A stretch of 64,000 nt of DNA from Grifola frondosa (taxonomy: Eukaryota > Basidiomycota > Agaricomycetes > Polyporales > Grifolaceae). Shown here piece after piece: positions 39,656 through 51,590 of the stretch (the stretch's first letter is position 1; every line of letters starts with the position of its first letter). The notes below the pieces were generated by a model that had not been told where the DNA came from, did not search any database, and saw nothing but the letters and a program-made list of their open reading frames with translations. The position numbers were made by a program, and so were the translations under genes. The stretch is taken from positions 248,001-312,000 of the forward strand of contig LUGG01000018.1 of NCBI GenBank assembly GCA_001683735.1. Direction: 5' to 3'.

Positions 39656-41007
39656 ATGTCCGCACCTACAGGCATTGCCGTCTCTCATGACTCTTCTGCA
39701 TTTTCTGATGTAGTAGAATCCAAAGATACCAGGTTCCTCAAGATTTCTATCCGCAATGGTCTTTGAGCATCTCTTTCTTGCTCTGCTTCTCAGCTCATAA
39801 TGTGCTCGCCGTCCGTCAGAATCTCTTGTTCCGGACGAGTCTGTGCCCGCATCTGGCACTTTTGATCAGGATCTAGACAAACTTGCAGACATCCTGGAGG
39901 ACAACGTCCCTGCATACATCCTCGTGAGGCTAGACGACCCCCCTCAGAGTGGTTAGCAGTCCACTATGTACCCGATACGGCGAAAGTCAGAGACAAGGTT
40001 TGTATATCCATCGTTGACAAGCTTGGTGCATTTGACGCGACTTTGAGTACAGATGCTCTATGCTGCGACGCGTAACACTCTCACGAAATCTCTCGGATCT
40101 GCCCACTTCACTGATAATCTGTTTGCTACGAGCAAGGCCGACTTGTCCGCCGAAGCATATGCCAGGCACAAACGCCATCTCGCGGCGCCCAAACCCATGA
40201 GTGCCAGGGAGAAAGAGATGGAAGAGGTTAAAGCTGCCGAACGTGAAGCAGGCGGTAGGTTGTTGGATGGAAGTCAGGCGAGAAAGAACCACATTGGAAC
40301 CCGTGTCGGCCTGGGGTGGGCAGAGGATGTAGAGAATGCTGTGAAGGAGCTTGGCTCCGAAGACGGCAGTCGTTTAGTGATCACGGTGGGTAGATCTCCT
40401 CGCGACGCGTTCATTGTCTGACGAATACTTAGGCCATTGATCCGGCATCGGAGACTTTGGTGTTGTCCTCTGTGGCAGAGATTGGTGTAGAAGGACTCGC
40501 GACTGCTCTTCCTGCCGATGAACCATGTGTGTTAATGCGTTATCGAACACTATTCGTGACTGACGATCTCGCACCAGCGTATGCTTTCTTCGCATGGCCA
40601 CATAATATCACATCCTCGCCGCGACGTGATATCGGTAAGCCCATCTATCAGTTGTTCAAGTAGACATCCATCGCTCACTTTCAAATAATCGCGATGCGCC
40701 CCTCACACTCAAAGTATTTATATACTCGTGCCCCTCCTCGTCTCCCGTCAAGCACCGCATGCTATATTCATCTGCCTGTTTGTCCGTCTTCCGGTTTGCC
40801 CAGGAGCTTCTCGCATCTGTGGGCGGCTCGGCCCTTGCGTCTCGCAGGATTGAGACGTCAGATCCCAAAGAGCTGAACGAGAGCTTCCTATCATCTGGGC
40901 TTGGGCTGTCGAGTTCTGCTACTGCGGGGAATGTTACAGGAAGCTCAGCCGAGGACACAGAGAAGAAAGCGTTCGCCCGGCCCAAGGGCCCAGCGAGGAG
41001 ACACTGA
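39656..41007 (+). CDS. TWF1: twinfilin (two ADF-homology domains)
   Basis: Twinfilin binds actin monomers and filament ends in the cortical cytoskeleton. The start gives MSAPTGIAVSHDSSAFSDVV. The first ADF-H domain continues RFLKISIRN, ESLVPDESVPASGTFDQDLD, EWLAVHYVPDTAKVRDKMLY and AATRNTLTKSLGSAHFTDNL. After a linker with LAAPKPMSAREKEMEEVKAA the second domain has RVGLGWAEDVENAVKEL, CYAFFAWPHNI and KHRMLYSSACLSVF. It ends at 41007 with a basic tail. A C6 run at 39938-39943 should be C7 to keep frame between ILVRLDDPP and SEWLAVHY. An ATG a little upstream of 39656 cannot be excluded. Confidence 0.92.
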
Positions 41008-41365
41008 TCATGTGCATTGACTGATGTTGTGTGTGGTTCACGAAGGCAAAGGACAGACAGGGAATTCGTAATGTACATTATTTTTCACCTGCGACCAACC
41101 GATGTAAGAATGATGAATATTCCGATATCATGTTCCGTCCACGCCAATGCTCCAGCCTCACTTTCTGTTTGATGGTGCGGTATCGTTTGCCTCCCGCGCC
41201 CCGCTTCACGCAGGTGGCTGACCACGGGGAGCTAATTGCAGCAACTAAAGTTGCCTTTTATGGCGCATGTTTCCGTCACATGCAGACCGAAGCTCGTCCG
41301 CTGACAATGACACTGGGGAGTCGCTCCTAACGGTCCCACCCGTCCTTGGCAGGAGTCGTCCAGCA

Positions 41366-41372
41366 TATATAT
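41366..41372 (+). promoter_or_regulatory. TATA-like element upstream of the first CoA-transferase gene
   Basis: TATATAT is about 65 bp before the ATG at 41432. The rest of the 41008-41431 spacer shows no gene. Confidence 0.45.
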
Positions 41373-41431
41373 GGATCGTTCCAGGGCATTTCCGACGTGC
41401 ATAGGCTCTCCGAATTCGAACTCTTCTTAGG

Positions 41432-43599
41432 ATGATGCTGAGGTCCACAGCACGGAAGGCGTACGTACCGTCGCGGCTCGTCCCGTTCCCGGTGTTCGCG
41501 GCTCGCCCGGGCGTGGTCGTGCTGAGGATCGCGGGCAGCAGCTTGAGGGGGCACGAGTACAGCACCGCAGCTGGCTTCCCAGGTTCTAACAAGAAGAAAG
41601 TCTGGAGCTCCGCGGAGGAGGCTGTCAAGGATGTGAAGTCAGGAGACGTACTCTTGAGTGGAGGTAAGCGTGTAAAGATAACGATCCTCAGTACAACGTT
41701 GAATGGCTCGTAGGGTTTGGACTGTGCGGGACTCCAGGTGTGCTTCCCCCCGCATTGAAAGTCACGAGCTAAGCTGAAACTGGTGTCGCAAGACACTTTG
41801 ATCGGCGCTCTCGCAAATAGGAAGGATGTATCAAATATAACAGCCGTTTCGAATAACGTCGGGTCCGGGGAGCTTGGTCTTGGTATGTTTTTGTGGGAGA
41901 AAATGGCAATGAATTGAGATTACAACTGCATGATAAACAGGAAAGTTACTCTACACCGGTCAACTAGACAAGATCATGGCGTCATACATTGGGGGTAAGC
42001 ACTGCGACATACAATTCGTCTGAATTGCTGAAATAGTATCCCTGTGGCCATCAGCAATAAGCATTTCGAGTCCTTATACCTGGATGGAAAGATATCCTTG
42101 GAACTCATTCCGCAAGGCACTTTGGTGGGTCGTCTGCACGCGCATGCGGCAGGCTTCCCTGCCATCTTCACGCCTACTGGAGCCTCCACGGCTGTGGAGG
42201 AGGGGTCTATACCCATCCGCCTGAAGGAAGGTGGCATCAAAGCTGGTGTAGCTATACCAGGAAATAAGAAGGAGGCCCGAGAGTTCAATGGAAGGCGATT
42301 TGTTCTTGAGCCTGCAATCACTGGGGATGTCGCATTTGTGAGGGCGTGGAAGGTCGATGAAGTGGGGAACTGTGTCTTTAGGTAAGACATGGGCAGAGCA
42401 AAGGTCAGCTGAAGAACAATTTCTGATCGAACTTTACAGATACACATCCAACAACTTCTCGTCTACCATGGCGAAGAATGCAAAGCTGACGATTGTTGAG
42501 GTAAGCGTGACATTCATTCTTGGTAAGAATTAATGCATTATTCCGACATACTCACAGGCTGAGAACATCGTTCCCATCGGTTCAATATCACCAAACGCAA
42601 TTCATTTACCCGGGATTTACGTTGATCGTATCGTGCCAGCGACGACACCGAAGCAGATCGAATTCACGACTTTGGCATCCAGTCCGACGGAGGAGGAACC
42701 TACAGATCCTGCCAAGAAAGCTGCACTTGAGCAAAGGCAGCGGATAGCGAGACGGGCTGCGAAGGAGATCAAGGATGGGTTCCATGTGAATCTAGGTATC
42801 GGAATGCCGACGCTTGTGCCAGAAGTATGTGGCATCAGATTTGAGTCCAGGAGAATTATTGAAGTTGGTGTAGTTCCTCGAGCCGGGTTTGACAGTCTGG
42901 CTGCAGAGCGAGAATGGTATATTGGGGATGGGCCCGTATCCGACGAAGGAGCAGTTGGACGCGTAAGCCGTTTCTTCTGATGTACTGGAGAGAATGATGT
43001 TATTGACCCCCGCGTTTCGCAGCGATATAATCAACGCAGGCAAAGAAACTGTCACGCTTCTGCCCGGAGCGTCCGTCTTCGGTACGTCCTCGCTATTTGG
43101 GGACAGGTCACAAGCTGATTTGTGTCTTCAGACTCATATGAGTCTTTCGCGATGATCCGCGGTGGTCATATCGATGTAGCAATACTTGGGGTAAGTCCGC
43201 GCTGTCCAATAAAAGCAGTTAGTCGAGTACTTATGCTTCCGATAGGCAATGCAAGTGTCGCAGGCGGGGGATATTGCAAACTTCATGATCCCAGGAAAGC
43301 TTGTCAAAGGTATCGGAGGTGCGATGGACCTGGTTTCTAACCCCGACAAGACGAAGGTGATCGTCGTTATGGAGCACTGTGCGAAAGACGGGACTCCCAA
43401 GATCCTGAAGGAATGCGGGCTGCCGTTGACTGGTGCGAGAACTGTGAGCCAAATCATCACGGAGCTCGCCGTGTTCGACGTGGATCGCCAAGCGGGAGAA
43501 CTCCACTTGATGGAGCTAGCACCAGGCGTTACCTTGGAGGAAGTGAGGGCAAAGACTGGGTGTGATTTCAAGGTGGCCAAAGACCTCGGCACAATGTAA
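41432..43599 (+). CDS. succinyl-CoA:3-oxoacid CoA-transferase, copy 1 (mitochondrial)
   Basis: The enzyme moves CoA from succinyl-CoA to acetoacetate (or acetate) in mitochondria. The start [20 protein letters not shown] opens an Arg-rich presequence. Subunit-A-like half: [74 protein letters not shown] and [18 protein letters not shown]. Subunit-B-like half: [20 protein letters not shown], then spliced [20 protein letters not shown] whose catalytic Glu codon is at 42910. It closes with [20 protein letters not shown] and [19 protein letters not shown], ending at 43599. About ten introns splice cleanly and no frameshift is needed. It is in tandem with a second copy 551 bp downstream. Confidence 0.95.
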
Positions 43600-44150
43600 T
43601 TCTGAGAAATCTTTTCGTCGTACCTGTATTCCCGACTATAGATACCAGGTATTTAATTTTGCAATCAAAGTGTACCGTGCCGCGCCGCCCGAGGCCGACC
43701 GTCCGAGTCGGATTCGATGAGCGCGCTGCGCTGTCCGCTCTTGTCCGCTGCTGTCCGTCGGAAGCAGCACCGAGCAGCACCAAGTTGGTGGGTCGTCGTC
43801 TTAGCCGGTGGGGAAAGCCGATAGTTCGGCGTGCGGGAGATTGTCGGGCAAGACCGCGTCCGAATATTGCCAAATGTGGGAGGAGTTCTGAGGGAAAGGG
43901 AATCGGAGGTCCTCGGTTTACATCACGTGATCTACGAGCATCGGCCGGGTGGCGATATGGGATTGGAGGTCGTCACTGCACCCCTCTTGTCTGGACCGTT
44001 CAGCAGACTTCTAACAGAGGCTACATCGCCCGGAATTGTAACGGAAGCCCCGTTGCATTCGAGAACACGCGGTATAAATTTTGTCTCGATCGTGATGCTC
44101 CCCAGGTTTCCCCACTCCCCGCTTCGTCTGGTAAATTGACGAAGGGCATC
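43600..44150. promoter_or_regulatory. spacer between the tandem CoA-transferase genes
   Basis: A GC-rich part (43675-43820) has recurrent TGTCCG and GCCG steps. A TATAAA box at 44073-44078 sits about 75 bp before the second start codon. Open frames here are not gene-like. Confidence 0.5.
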
Positions 44151-46340
44151 ATGTTCGCTCTAAGGGCTCGCGCCGTTGGGCTACCCCGCCTGCGCAACAC
44201 TCTAATACTTGCCGCACGGATAAGATACTACAGTGTTCCCGCAGACCTCCCCATTCCGAAAAAGACGAAAGTCTGGGACTCGATTGACGAGGCATTGAAG
44301 GATGTCAAGAGCGGCGATACTATCCTTAGTGGGGGTGAGTGAAGCAATGCAGTGCTGTATGCATCCCCTTTCTTACCTGCAATCTATAGGCTTTGGACTT
44401 TGCGGCATTCCAGAAACTTTGATTACGGCCCTCACGAAGCGATCGGACGTGAAAAATCTGACTGCCGTTTCTAACAATGCTGGTGCATTGGAGCACGGTC
44501 TTGGTACGTGGCCCATCGATACTTCGATAATGCGTATTCACGTAGACTCCAGTCAAGCTCATCAAGACGAAACAGTTGGATAAGGTTATGATCTCGTATC
44601 TCGGAGGGTGCGTCTTCTCACTCTACCCCTTGTTCCCCGACTCGCCCTGACATCCAATTCAGTAACAAGTTCCTTGAAAGCGCATATCTTAATGGAGAGC
44701 TCGGAATCGAGATGGTCCCCCAAGGCACGCTGGTCGCGCGTTTGAATGCTCACGCAGCTGGCTACCCCTGTGTTTTTACACCCACTGGCGCTTCGACTGC
44801 TGTCGAGACTGGCGATATCCCGATTCGGTACAATCCTGGTGGCATGAAGCATGGTGTTGCGATCCCGGGCGAAAAGAAGGAGGCTAGGGAGTTCAGCGGT
44901 CGCCGGTACATCATGGAGCCTGCAATTCAAGGCGATGTAGCCTTCGTCCATGCGTGGAAGGCCGACGAAGTCGGCAACTTGGTCTTCAGGTGGGTTGCGG
45001 TGTAGTTTTGCAGATGACGAGCCTCATGCGAGATTGGATAGGTACACGGCGAACAACTACAACGCAATCATGGCCCGCAACGCGAAATTGACCATCGTCG
45101 AGGTGTGTACCTTTTATGTATCGTGGATGCGTGCGGCAATTGATTATCTGTCATGACGTCATAGGCTGAAGAGATCGTGTAAGTTCCTGTATTTTCAGCC
45201 TGTTCTTCGGGTTGCGATACTGAAGATCCCGCGTCCCTGCAGTCCAGTAGGAAGTCTGTCGCCAATGCTATTCACGTCCCCGGTATCTACGTCGATCGTA
45301 TCGTCAAGGCAACCGAACCCAAGTCTATTGAGCACGTCGTACTCGCACAGAACACGGATGCGCAGAGCACGGACACTTCCGCACCTGCCAGCTCGGACAA
45401 GGCTTCTAAGGACTGGAGACACAGGATTGCCAGGCGCGCTGCCAAGGAGATTGACGACGGCTTCTACGTCAACCTCGGCGTTGGTATTCCCACCCTTATT
45501 CCCGAGGTAAGTTAGAGGTTCTTGCGCTCTGTGCAGACTTGTATACTCACTGTGGGACGTAGCATTTGGACCCCTCTATTAAGGTCTGGCTTGAAAGCGA
45601 GAACGGTATCCTCGGAATGGGTCCTTATCCCACGAATGACCAAGTCGACGCGTGAGTGTTCAACTCTTCCGTGGTTTGCGCGGTTGATCTAATTGAGCAG
45701 TGACATCATTAACGCTGGCAAGGAGACGACTACTCTGCTTCCGGGTGCTTCCACTTTCGGTGAGCTCTGTCGTGCCATGTTCGTCGCGACCGAGATGTCT
45801 GAAACATCAGCTGCTCAGATTCCGCTGAGTCCTTCAACATGATTCGTGGTGGTCACATGAACGTCACCGTTCTCGGAGTGAGTATAAGCTTACATCTCCT
45901 AATTTGTGCTGTGCTGATCCCGGATGCAATAAGGCTATGCAAGTCTCGCAGAGCGGTGATATCGCTAACTTCATGATTCCGGGCAAATTGGTGAAGGGTA
46001 GGTGCAGTTCGACACAATGGATCGGGCTGTGTTGACATGCTTCATTTTTCAGGTATTGGTGGTGCTATGGATCTTGTTTCAAACCCTGACAAGACGAAGG
46101 TTATTGTCACGATGCAGCACTGCGCCAAGGACGGTTCCCCCAAGATTCTCAAGGAGTGTGCACTGCCTTTGACTGGCGCACGGACTGTCAGCGTCATCGT
46201 TACGGACTTGGCCGTATTCAAGGTTGATCGCGTCGCGGAGAGCTCGAGTTGACGGACTTGGCTGAGGGCGTCACGCTTGAGGAGGTAAAGGCGAAGACGG
46301 TTGTGACTTCCGGGTTGCGAGCACGATCGCACGTTGGTAA
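44151..46340 (+). CDS. succinyl-CoA:3-oxoacid CoA-transferase, copy 2 (mitochondrial)
   Basis: This is a paralogue of the preceding gene, same strand, with corresponding intron positions where I compared them. The start gives [20 protein letters not shown], an Arg-rich presequence. Matching blocks are [100 protein letters not shown] and [20 protein letters not shown], with the catalytic Glu codon at 45599. A linker rich in Ser, Thr and Ala (around 45355-45410) differs from copy 1. Three single-base slips are needed, at 45262, 46237 and 46299. Once these are allowed the protein ends [10 protein letters not shown] at 46340. It is probably functional given the conserved residues. Confidence 0.93.
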
Positions 46341-46789
46341 AGACGTTCAATCGAAGTACTGTAGTGCTAGAATGTAATGGGGACGGACATACATTATACT
46401 CGTGTAGTTTTATATTGTTAAAAGCAAAAACATGAATACCCCCGGTGTGCATTTTGCGAGATAGCTTAAATTGGCGCCTCCTGAGCGGAGCCGTACTGTT
46501 GATGGTTTTCATCTGCAGTAGATCTTGCAAGGCTTCCCTGCATAGTACACGACCTGCGCCTTCTCCTTCCTCCCCTCATCCAGCCTCTTCCTGTACCGAG
46601 AGCACCTGCGGTGTAAAAACCGCACAGCCTTCGTCCAACGGACTAGCTGGAGTTTCACTCACCAAGATCAGCCAGCGCTCGCCGGGCTTGACGGTCCCTT
46701 CGGGCTCCACGAGCTACTAGCCATCTTCACACCTTCTATTGTCGCTACCTCCCAGCTAACCCATCCCACCGGGTCTCACATACACCAGC
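46341..46789. other. spacer between CoA-transferase copy 2 and KNR4
   Basis: This holds a 3' UTR and a pyrimidine-rich upstream region. A 91-codon open frame at 46445-46720 has Ser/Pro-rich composition and no recognisable motif. Confidence 0.4.
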
Positions 46790-48863
46790 ATGAGCTGGCT
46801 AGCGAGCTTGTTTTCCTCGTCTAAAGGCGCAGTGAGCTCGCGAAGGCCATGACGTCCACTCACGAGGCATTCAGCCTGCCAACATCATCCCCAAGCCAGT
46901 CATCACATCCTGACGCTTTCAGCGGAGAGGCTCTCAGTACTGCACAGTACCCTGGCTCTTCGTACTCGTATCCCCCGCCGTCGGCAGGACCTTACTACGA
47001 TGTCCCGCCCACGTACGCTTCCATTTGCATAAGCGGTATAATTAGCGACTAAAGACTACTACTTTTTAGTGTCTCCCGCTCGGGCCCCACGTCCATCCTC
47101 CCCATCCACCGTAATTCCCCCCACCATTGCCGCCTTACCCCCCACTGTCGCATACATGGAACGTCTGAGACACTGGCTTTCTAAGAATATCCAGAGTTGG
47201 GCGACACACTGAACTATGGCATCCTACCCAGGACTAGCGCAGATCGAAATGTCTTTGGTTTTCACTCCCACCCGTGCGTGAGTCGTATCTGTGTGTTGAC
47301 GGCCAAGAGCCGGAATCCGCAGCAGGGTGTTCGGAGGGCCTGTTCTTCGGCTTGACATTATTGCCTCTCGAAGATGTTCTGGAGGAGTGGAGATTCTGGA
47401 GGGAAGTCGATGATGACCCGATACGGGGGTAATGAATCACTGCGCGAGGTGATGCAGTCCATTCTCCCGGATGGGTCAGGAAGGCGTACTCATGTCGCGT
47501 GGATCCCACTCATAGCGGACAAAGCCGGCAACTACCTTGGCGTAGACTTGAATCCTGCGGAAGGCGCTGTCGACAAGTAATCGTCTTCGGGCGGGACTTT
47601 GATACCAAGGTTGTGATGTGGCGGGAGCGGGCCTGGCGGTGGCCAAATGGCTTCGAGTTTCGTAGAAGATCTTGAGACGGTGAAGGATTGAGCTTGGATC
47701 AAGTAGCGACAACGAGGGAGCGAAGATTCCGTTGGGTATGAGAGCTATTTCTTCGATGTGTCGGGTGGTCAAGGTGATGGAGGTGGAACACAGGCACTGG
47801 AGGGCTCGGGCTTGCTGGTGAGTATAAAGGCTGGAACGTCTTAGAGGCATGGCGGATCGCAGTTTGCGGGATGGCAAGATGCTGGCATCATGCCTCGGGA
47901 GGCGACATCGCATCCGGAGAAGGGCAAGGTGAGTTGCCTTGGTGTTTCTGTCTCAGCGATAGTTATGATATCGTCTACAGGAGAGGAAGGTCACTCCCGA
48001 TCATTTGCAGATGCCACCATCAGGGAGTGATTCAGGCGCGGAAGTACCAATACCTGTGCTCCTTAATGAAGACGGAGAGACTTCAGCTCTCGCTTCGACT
48101 TCCACACCGCTAGGCAATGTAACTAATGTGTCCCACAGTCTCACGCCTCCATTTCTCGCAACCACTGCCTTCGATATCCATTACGAAACCTCCTGCGCCC
48201 TTACCTGTCGATCTTCCCAGTCCAGACGGCCTCGACTCGCCATCCGGACTGGACCGTAACATTCCAGTTCGTCATGACCTAGAATCAGGTGGCAACATCC
48301 CGATGCGCGAAATCGACGACGTACAGCCTGCAGTGTCGATGCGTCTACCACAGCACCTATAGCTGCCAGTCCTGCTCCGCTCTCTCACTTTCGTCCGTGG
48401 CATTGACAGATTCCCTAAGCCTATCCAGTCTCTTACTCAAGTTGTGGCCACTGCTAACATTCCTGACTTGCTTGTTGACGATGAACCCGTACCCGCACCG
48501 CACTACCGTGCAGACGGATTTTGCGAGCTCATCGGGATCAGGGGAAGCATTGCACCGATTCGGCGAAGTCGGATTCGCCCGTGCTCATCTCCGCAAAGAT
48601 GCCGCGCAATCAAATACCGATACCACTGTAAAACTCGTCGGTGGCGGTGTGTTAGTGGCGCGGTCGACGAGTCCTCCAAGACGGCTTCTCGTTGAGGACC
48701 CGAAACAGCGGCGAGGTCGCATCCATTCGTTCGGTCGATTCGAAGTCTTCGACAAGAGCGAAGCACGAGAAGAAGAAGAGCAGCTTGTCGAGCCTCAAAA
48801 AGATCGCGCATGGCAGGTGGGAAGCGGAAAACGGACTCTGTTTCGCTGAAGGGGAGTGACTGA
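46790..48863 (+). CDS. KNR4: Knr4/Smi1-family cell wall synthesis regulator (many frameshifts)
   Basis: Knr4/Smi1 is a scaffold linking cell-wall integrity and calcineurin signalling. The start gives MSWLASLFSSSKGAVSS. After a slip the frame continues TSTHEAFSLPTSSPSQSSHP. The folded domain is recognisable in pieces: EYPELGDTLNYGILP, LAQIEMSLVFTP, ESYLCVDGQEPESAAGCSEG, LFFGLTLLPLEDVLEEWRFW, NESLREVMQSI, then WIPLIADKAGNYLGVDLNPA. The region from 47,900 on is disordered and low in complexity with segments such as VVATANIPDLLVDDEPVPA and KLVGGG. I needed at least six frame changes, near 46845, 47195, 47230, 47275, 47427 and 47475, more than in any neighbour, so either sequence quality is worst here or the gene is decaying. 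The stop at 48861-48863 is the best guess. Confidence 0.7.
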
Positions 48864-49407
48864 TGCAGGCATATGCGACCTCTCCTCCGGACCTTCATAT
48901 ACTTTGCTCCTTCATCACTCAACACCTTTCCCTCGTCGTTCCTTTGTAAAGGTACATTTTCCCTTCAATACCCCGTAGTTACCATCTAGTAAGATGTGAT
49001 GTCTGCACTTAAGCAACAGCGGAATTGCAAAGCTAATTATTATCCATATATTGAGGTTCTTTTCCACGAACTGATGATGTTATCACAAGGCTCGGCCAAG
49101 CATACAGCACTGAGGAGAAATTTCCATGATTCCAGTGAGAACATCGTGGAAACATGGTGAATTTTGATGAAATAAATTTAGCATAATATTTGCGAAACAA
49201 TTGTAATATTATTTAAAATATAATCAACAATGTGTTCAAAATGTGTTCTAACAAATTCACTCAGAAACAAATAAAATTCAGGCTATAGCTTGTTGATGAG
49301 TATGCATATGAAGCCTGACAATTGCAATGTCAATATACTCCTTTAATTATTAACTTTGATTTACATGTCATCTTTGATTACACTTCGCCTGGTCTGCCTT
49401 GTAATCC
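48864..49407. other. AT-rich spacer, start of the repeat compartment
   Basis: Base composition changes sharply to AT-rich (for example 49150-49240). I see no gene. This marks the edge between the conserved block and the transposon-rich block. Confidence 0.5.
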
Positions 49408-49635
49408 TCATATGAAGCATGAACATTTCTTCATAATCAGCCTTGATACTTCAATCAAAGACATCGTCATCTTGGAACCCTTCATAATCAAAGAGTGAAT
49501 AGAAGAGATCATAAAATAGGTATAGTCAGGCTCCTCCTTGAAGTGCAAAGCACGTACATGGCTCAATAGGAGGGCAAATTCTGCAGAAAGTATATCATAT
49601 ATATCATCAATAAATGTATCCTTCTTCAGCTGCAA
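49408..49635 (-). pseudogene. possible casein kinase 1-like fragment
   Basis: A short minus-strand frame reads LLSHVRALHFKEEPDYTYFM, which resembles the end of the kinase C-lobe in casein kinase 1 family proteins, where a similar phrase with EKPDY precedes the last helix. Upstream lobes are not seen nearby. It is probably a fragment caught beside the LTR element. An unrelated short frame is possible. Confidence 0.45.
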
Positions 49636-49679
49636 ATCTGAGCATGATCATCTCCAAGTCCTTGCCAAGGAAGAGAATC

Positions 49680-50011
49680 TGTAACAAATTTCCTGATTTG
49701 GACATAGACGCCCAGTAAGCGCTGGACGCGTCACGTTATCACCTGCAGAATCAGGTAACAGATAGAGGAACGATGTCATATTGATGACATGGATCAGTAA
49801 GCGGATGAGTAAGGCAGAAGTGTGGGATAATGACCATACATGTACAAATGGACCTTGCTATTTAAGACTGGTTGATTCACTTGGAATGTCAGCTCATTCA
49901 ACTTCGTTGAACATTTATGCTTTTATTCCAACTTTCGCTCTCAAAATCGTTGCGTACGAATACCAACACCGGGAGAAGCCTACTCGCTGGGTTTTGGCTT
50001 GATTCGTAACA
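49680..50011 (+). repeat. left LTR of gypsy copy A
   Basis: It begins TGTAACAAATTTCCTGATTT and ends near CGTAACA, close to the TGTAAC/GTTACA inverted ends of the LTR of copy B. The two LTRs share long stretches, for example GACATAGACGCCCAGTA and TCATATTGATGACA. At 332 bp it is shorter than copy B's 401 bp, which carries an internal duplication. The possible target-site base group to its left is GAATC. Confidence 0.8.
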
Positions 50012-50036
50012 GTTTGAATGAGCTATTGATGGCCTT

Positions 50037-50052
50037 CCCCCCCCCCCCCCCC
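50037..50052. repeat. C16 homopolymer
   Basis: Sixteen consecutive C lie just inside the left LTR. The exact length is not dependable. Confidence 0.7.
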
Positions 50053-50057
50053 TGCCT

Positions 50058-50720
50058 GTGACTTCTATCACTCACTACCAGGAAGGTGGTTGGGTCATTG
50101 TTGTCGCTCACAACAAGCACGTTGCAGGAGCTGACATCATTTCAGCAGACGAAGCATCTGCGCTCATTGTGGCAGCCGTCAACTTTATAGGAGAAGTCCC
50201 AGCTGTCCCTCGACCCATCCTCCGACCCACCAGGAACACCAGAGAGGAGCTTCAAAGTGCTGAGCACTTCGAAGAAACTAGGGTGCTGTTTGTTGCAGAC
50301 GAGAACAACTGGGAGCCCCAGAAGTTCATCGCAACCCCCCTTGCTGTCCCTGACACCATGTGCATCCAAGGCCATTGCCTCACGATTCTCGTTGCCATGG
50401 GACTCGACCAATATAGTTTCGATTGCGACCACGTTCACATCGACGATCTCCATTTTCACCAATCGGCCCACTGCCTCCCCTACGACATGCACCTTACCCT
50501 GCACCTTCTCTCCATGTACATTGAGAAGGTTTTCCTCCACCTTGACGACAATTCCCCTCTTCCCTTGTGGGAGATTTTCGACCTTATCCATTTCCACTTT
50601 GCTTTTCGCCGAAATTTCAACTCGAACGACTCCACGTTTAACACTTGCCAGAACACGGCCGACCTCGCCAAACATCTCTTTGAGACTAATGTGCAGCACT
50701 GCGATAAATTTTGGTTGTAA
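50058..50720 (+). other. open frames on both strands inside gypsy copy A, unassigned
   Basis: A 220-codon plus frame (His/Leu-rich, from MTSITHYQEGGWVIVVAHNK) overlaps a 185-codon minus frame at 50142-50699 (Val/Glu-rich). Only one can be real. The position just after the LTR suggests an element-borne or captured sequence. I recognise neither product. Confidence 0.3.
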
Positions 50721-50937
50721 CGTAGGTCACGGTGATAGCATCTTCGTGTACAATTGTATCCCTTTTGTGCACTTGAAAAAGAACTTTTTCTGCTACATAT
50801 GTCCAACCCCGTGATTGTCCTTATCACAATGCAAACTGTCGTCACCATCATTTCAATCCTCTGTATCATCAGACTCTTTTACTACCTCCTCTGAAGATAC
50901 ACCGAGATTCATATTCAAGTCGCAAGAACTCCTCCCA

Positions 50938-51590
50938 TGAGTGCAGATCTTCAGCCCACATCCTCAGCTCCCACCAATCCAAATGAGCCTCATGGATCTG
51001 GGAGGACCATCCGAAGACCTGTGGAGCCATGAGGAGACCACAGCTATTCCCCCTCCTCCCCAGGCTCAAAGGGAACTCGAAGCATTTGTGACCAGGGTGG
51101 TCTTGAACCTTCTCACGGAAGGCCTGACTGATCATACCCGCCGTATCATGGAACTCGAGGAAGAATGAACCTCGCTGAGGTCATCGGTGAATGACCAAAC
51201 GAGCTGAGTGAATGGTCTTACATTGGAAAACAAGAGCCGCCTTGCAGACGTAGTCGCTTTGGCAGAGAGAGCAGCGAAGATCGAGGCGAAGGCCCTTCAA
51301 ACTGACCAGGTCATGTGGGAACTCCGGGACGACATCGTTACCTTGAGAGAATCAGTCAAGAATCTCAAGGCTCGATGTCTGGCTCTCGAACACCCTCTGT
51401 CCCGAGGAAGACCATGCTCTCCTACACCCAAACGTTCATCGAGCCCTCATTTTCACAGATCAGCATCCCCGCTCCCGAACCCTCACCCAGCTATGCCCCT
51501 TCCTACACCTCGTTTGATGTCCCCAATTCCGAATATGATGGGGCACTCGGCACGTTGTCGTGTATTTCCAGCGATCGGTATTAAACAATC
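50938..51590 (+). pseudogene. gypsy gag N-terminal remnant
   Basis: Broken frames give RELEAFVTRVVLNLLTEGLT, then after in-frame stops NGLTLENKSRLADVVALAER and TLRESVKNLKARCLALEH, a coiled coil. A Ser/Pro-rich stretch follows (SRGRPCSPTPKRSSSPHFHR). This is a usual layout of agaricomycete gypsy gag. Several stops interrupt it. Confidence 0.6.

Noticed and set aside
41245..41796. 183-codon minus-strand frame
   Set aside because: It is antisense to the first exon of the CoA-transferase and its promoter.
46445..46720. 91-codon plus-strand frame
   Set aside because: It lies in a spacer, has Ser/Pro composition only, and has no neighbour logic or motif.
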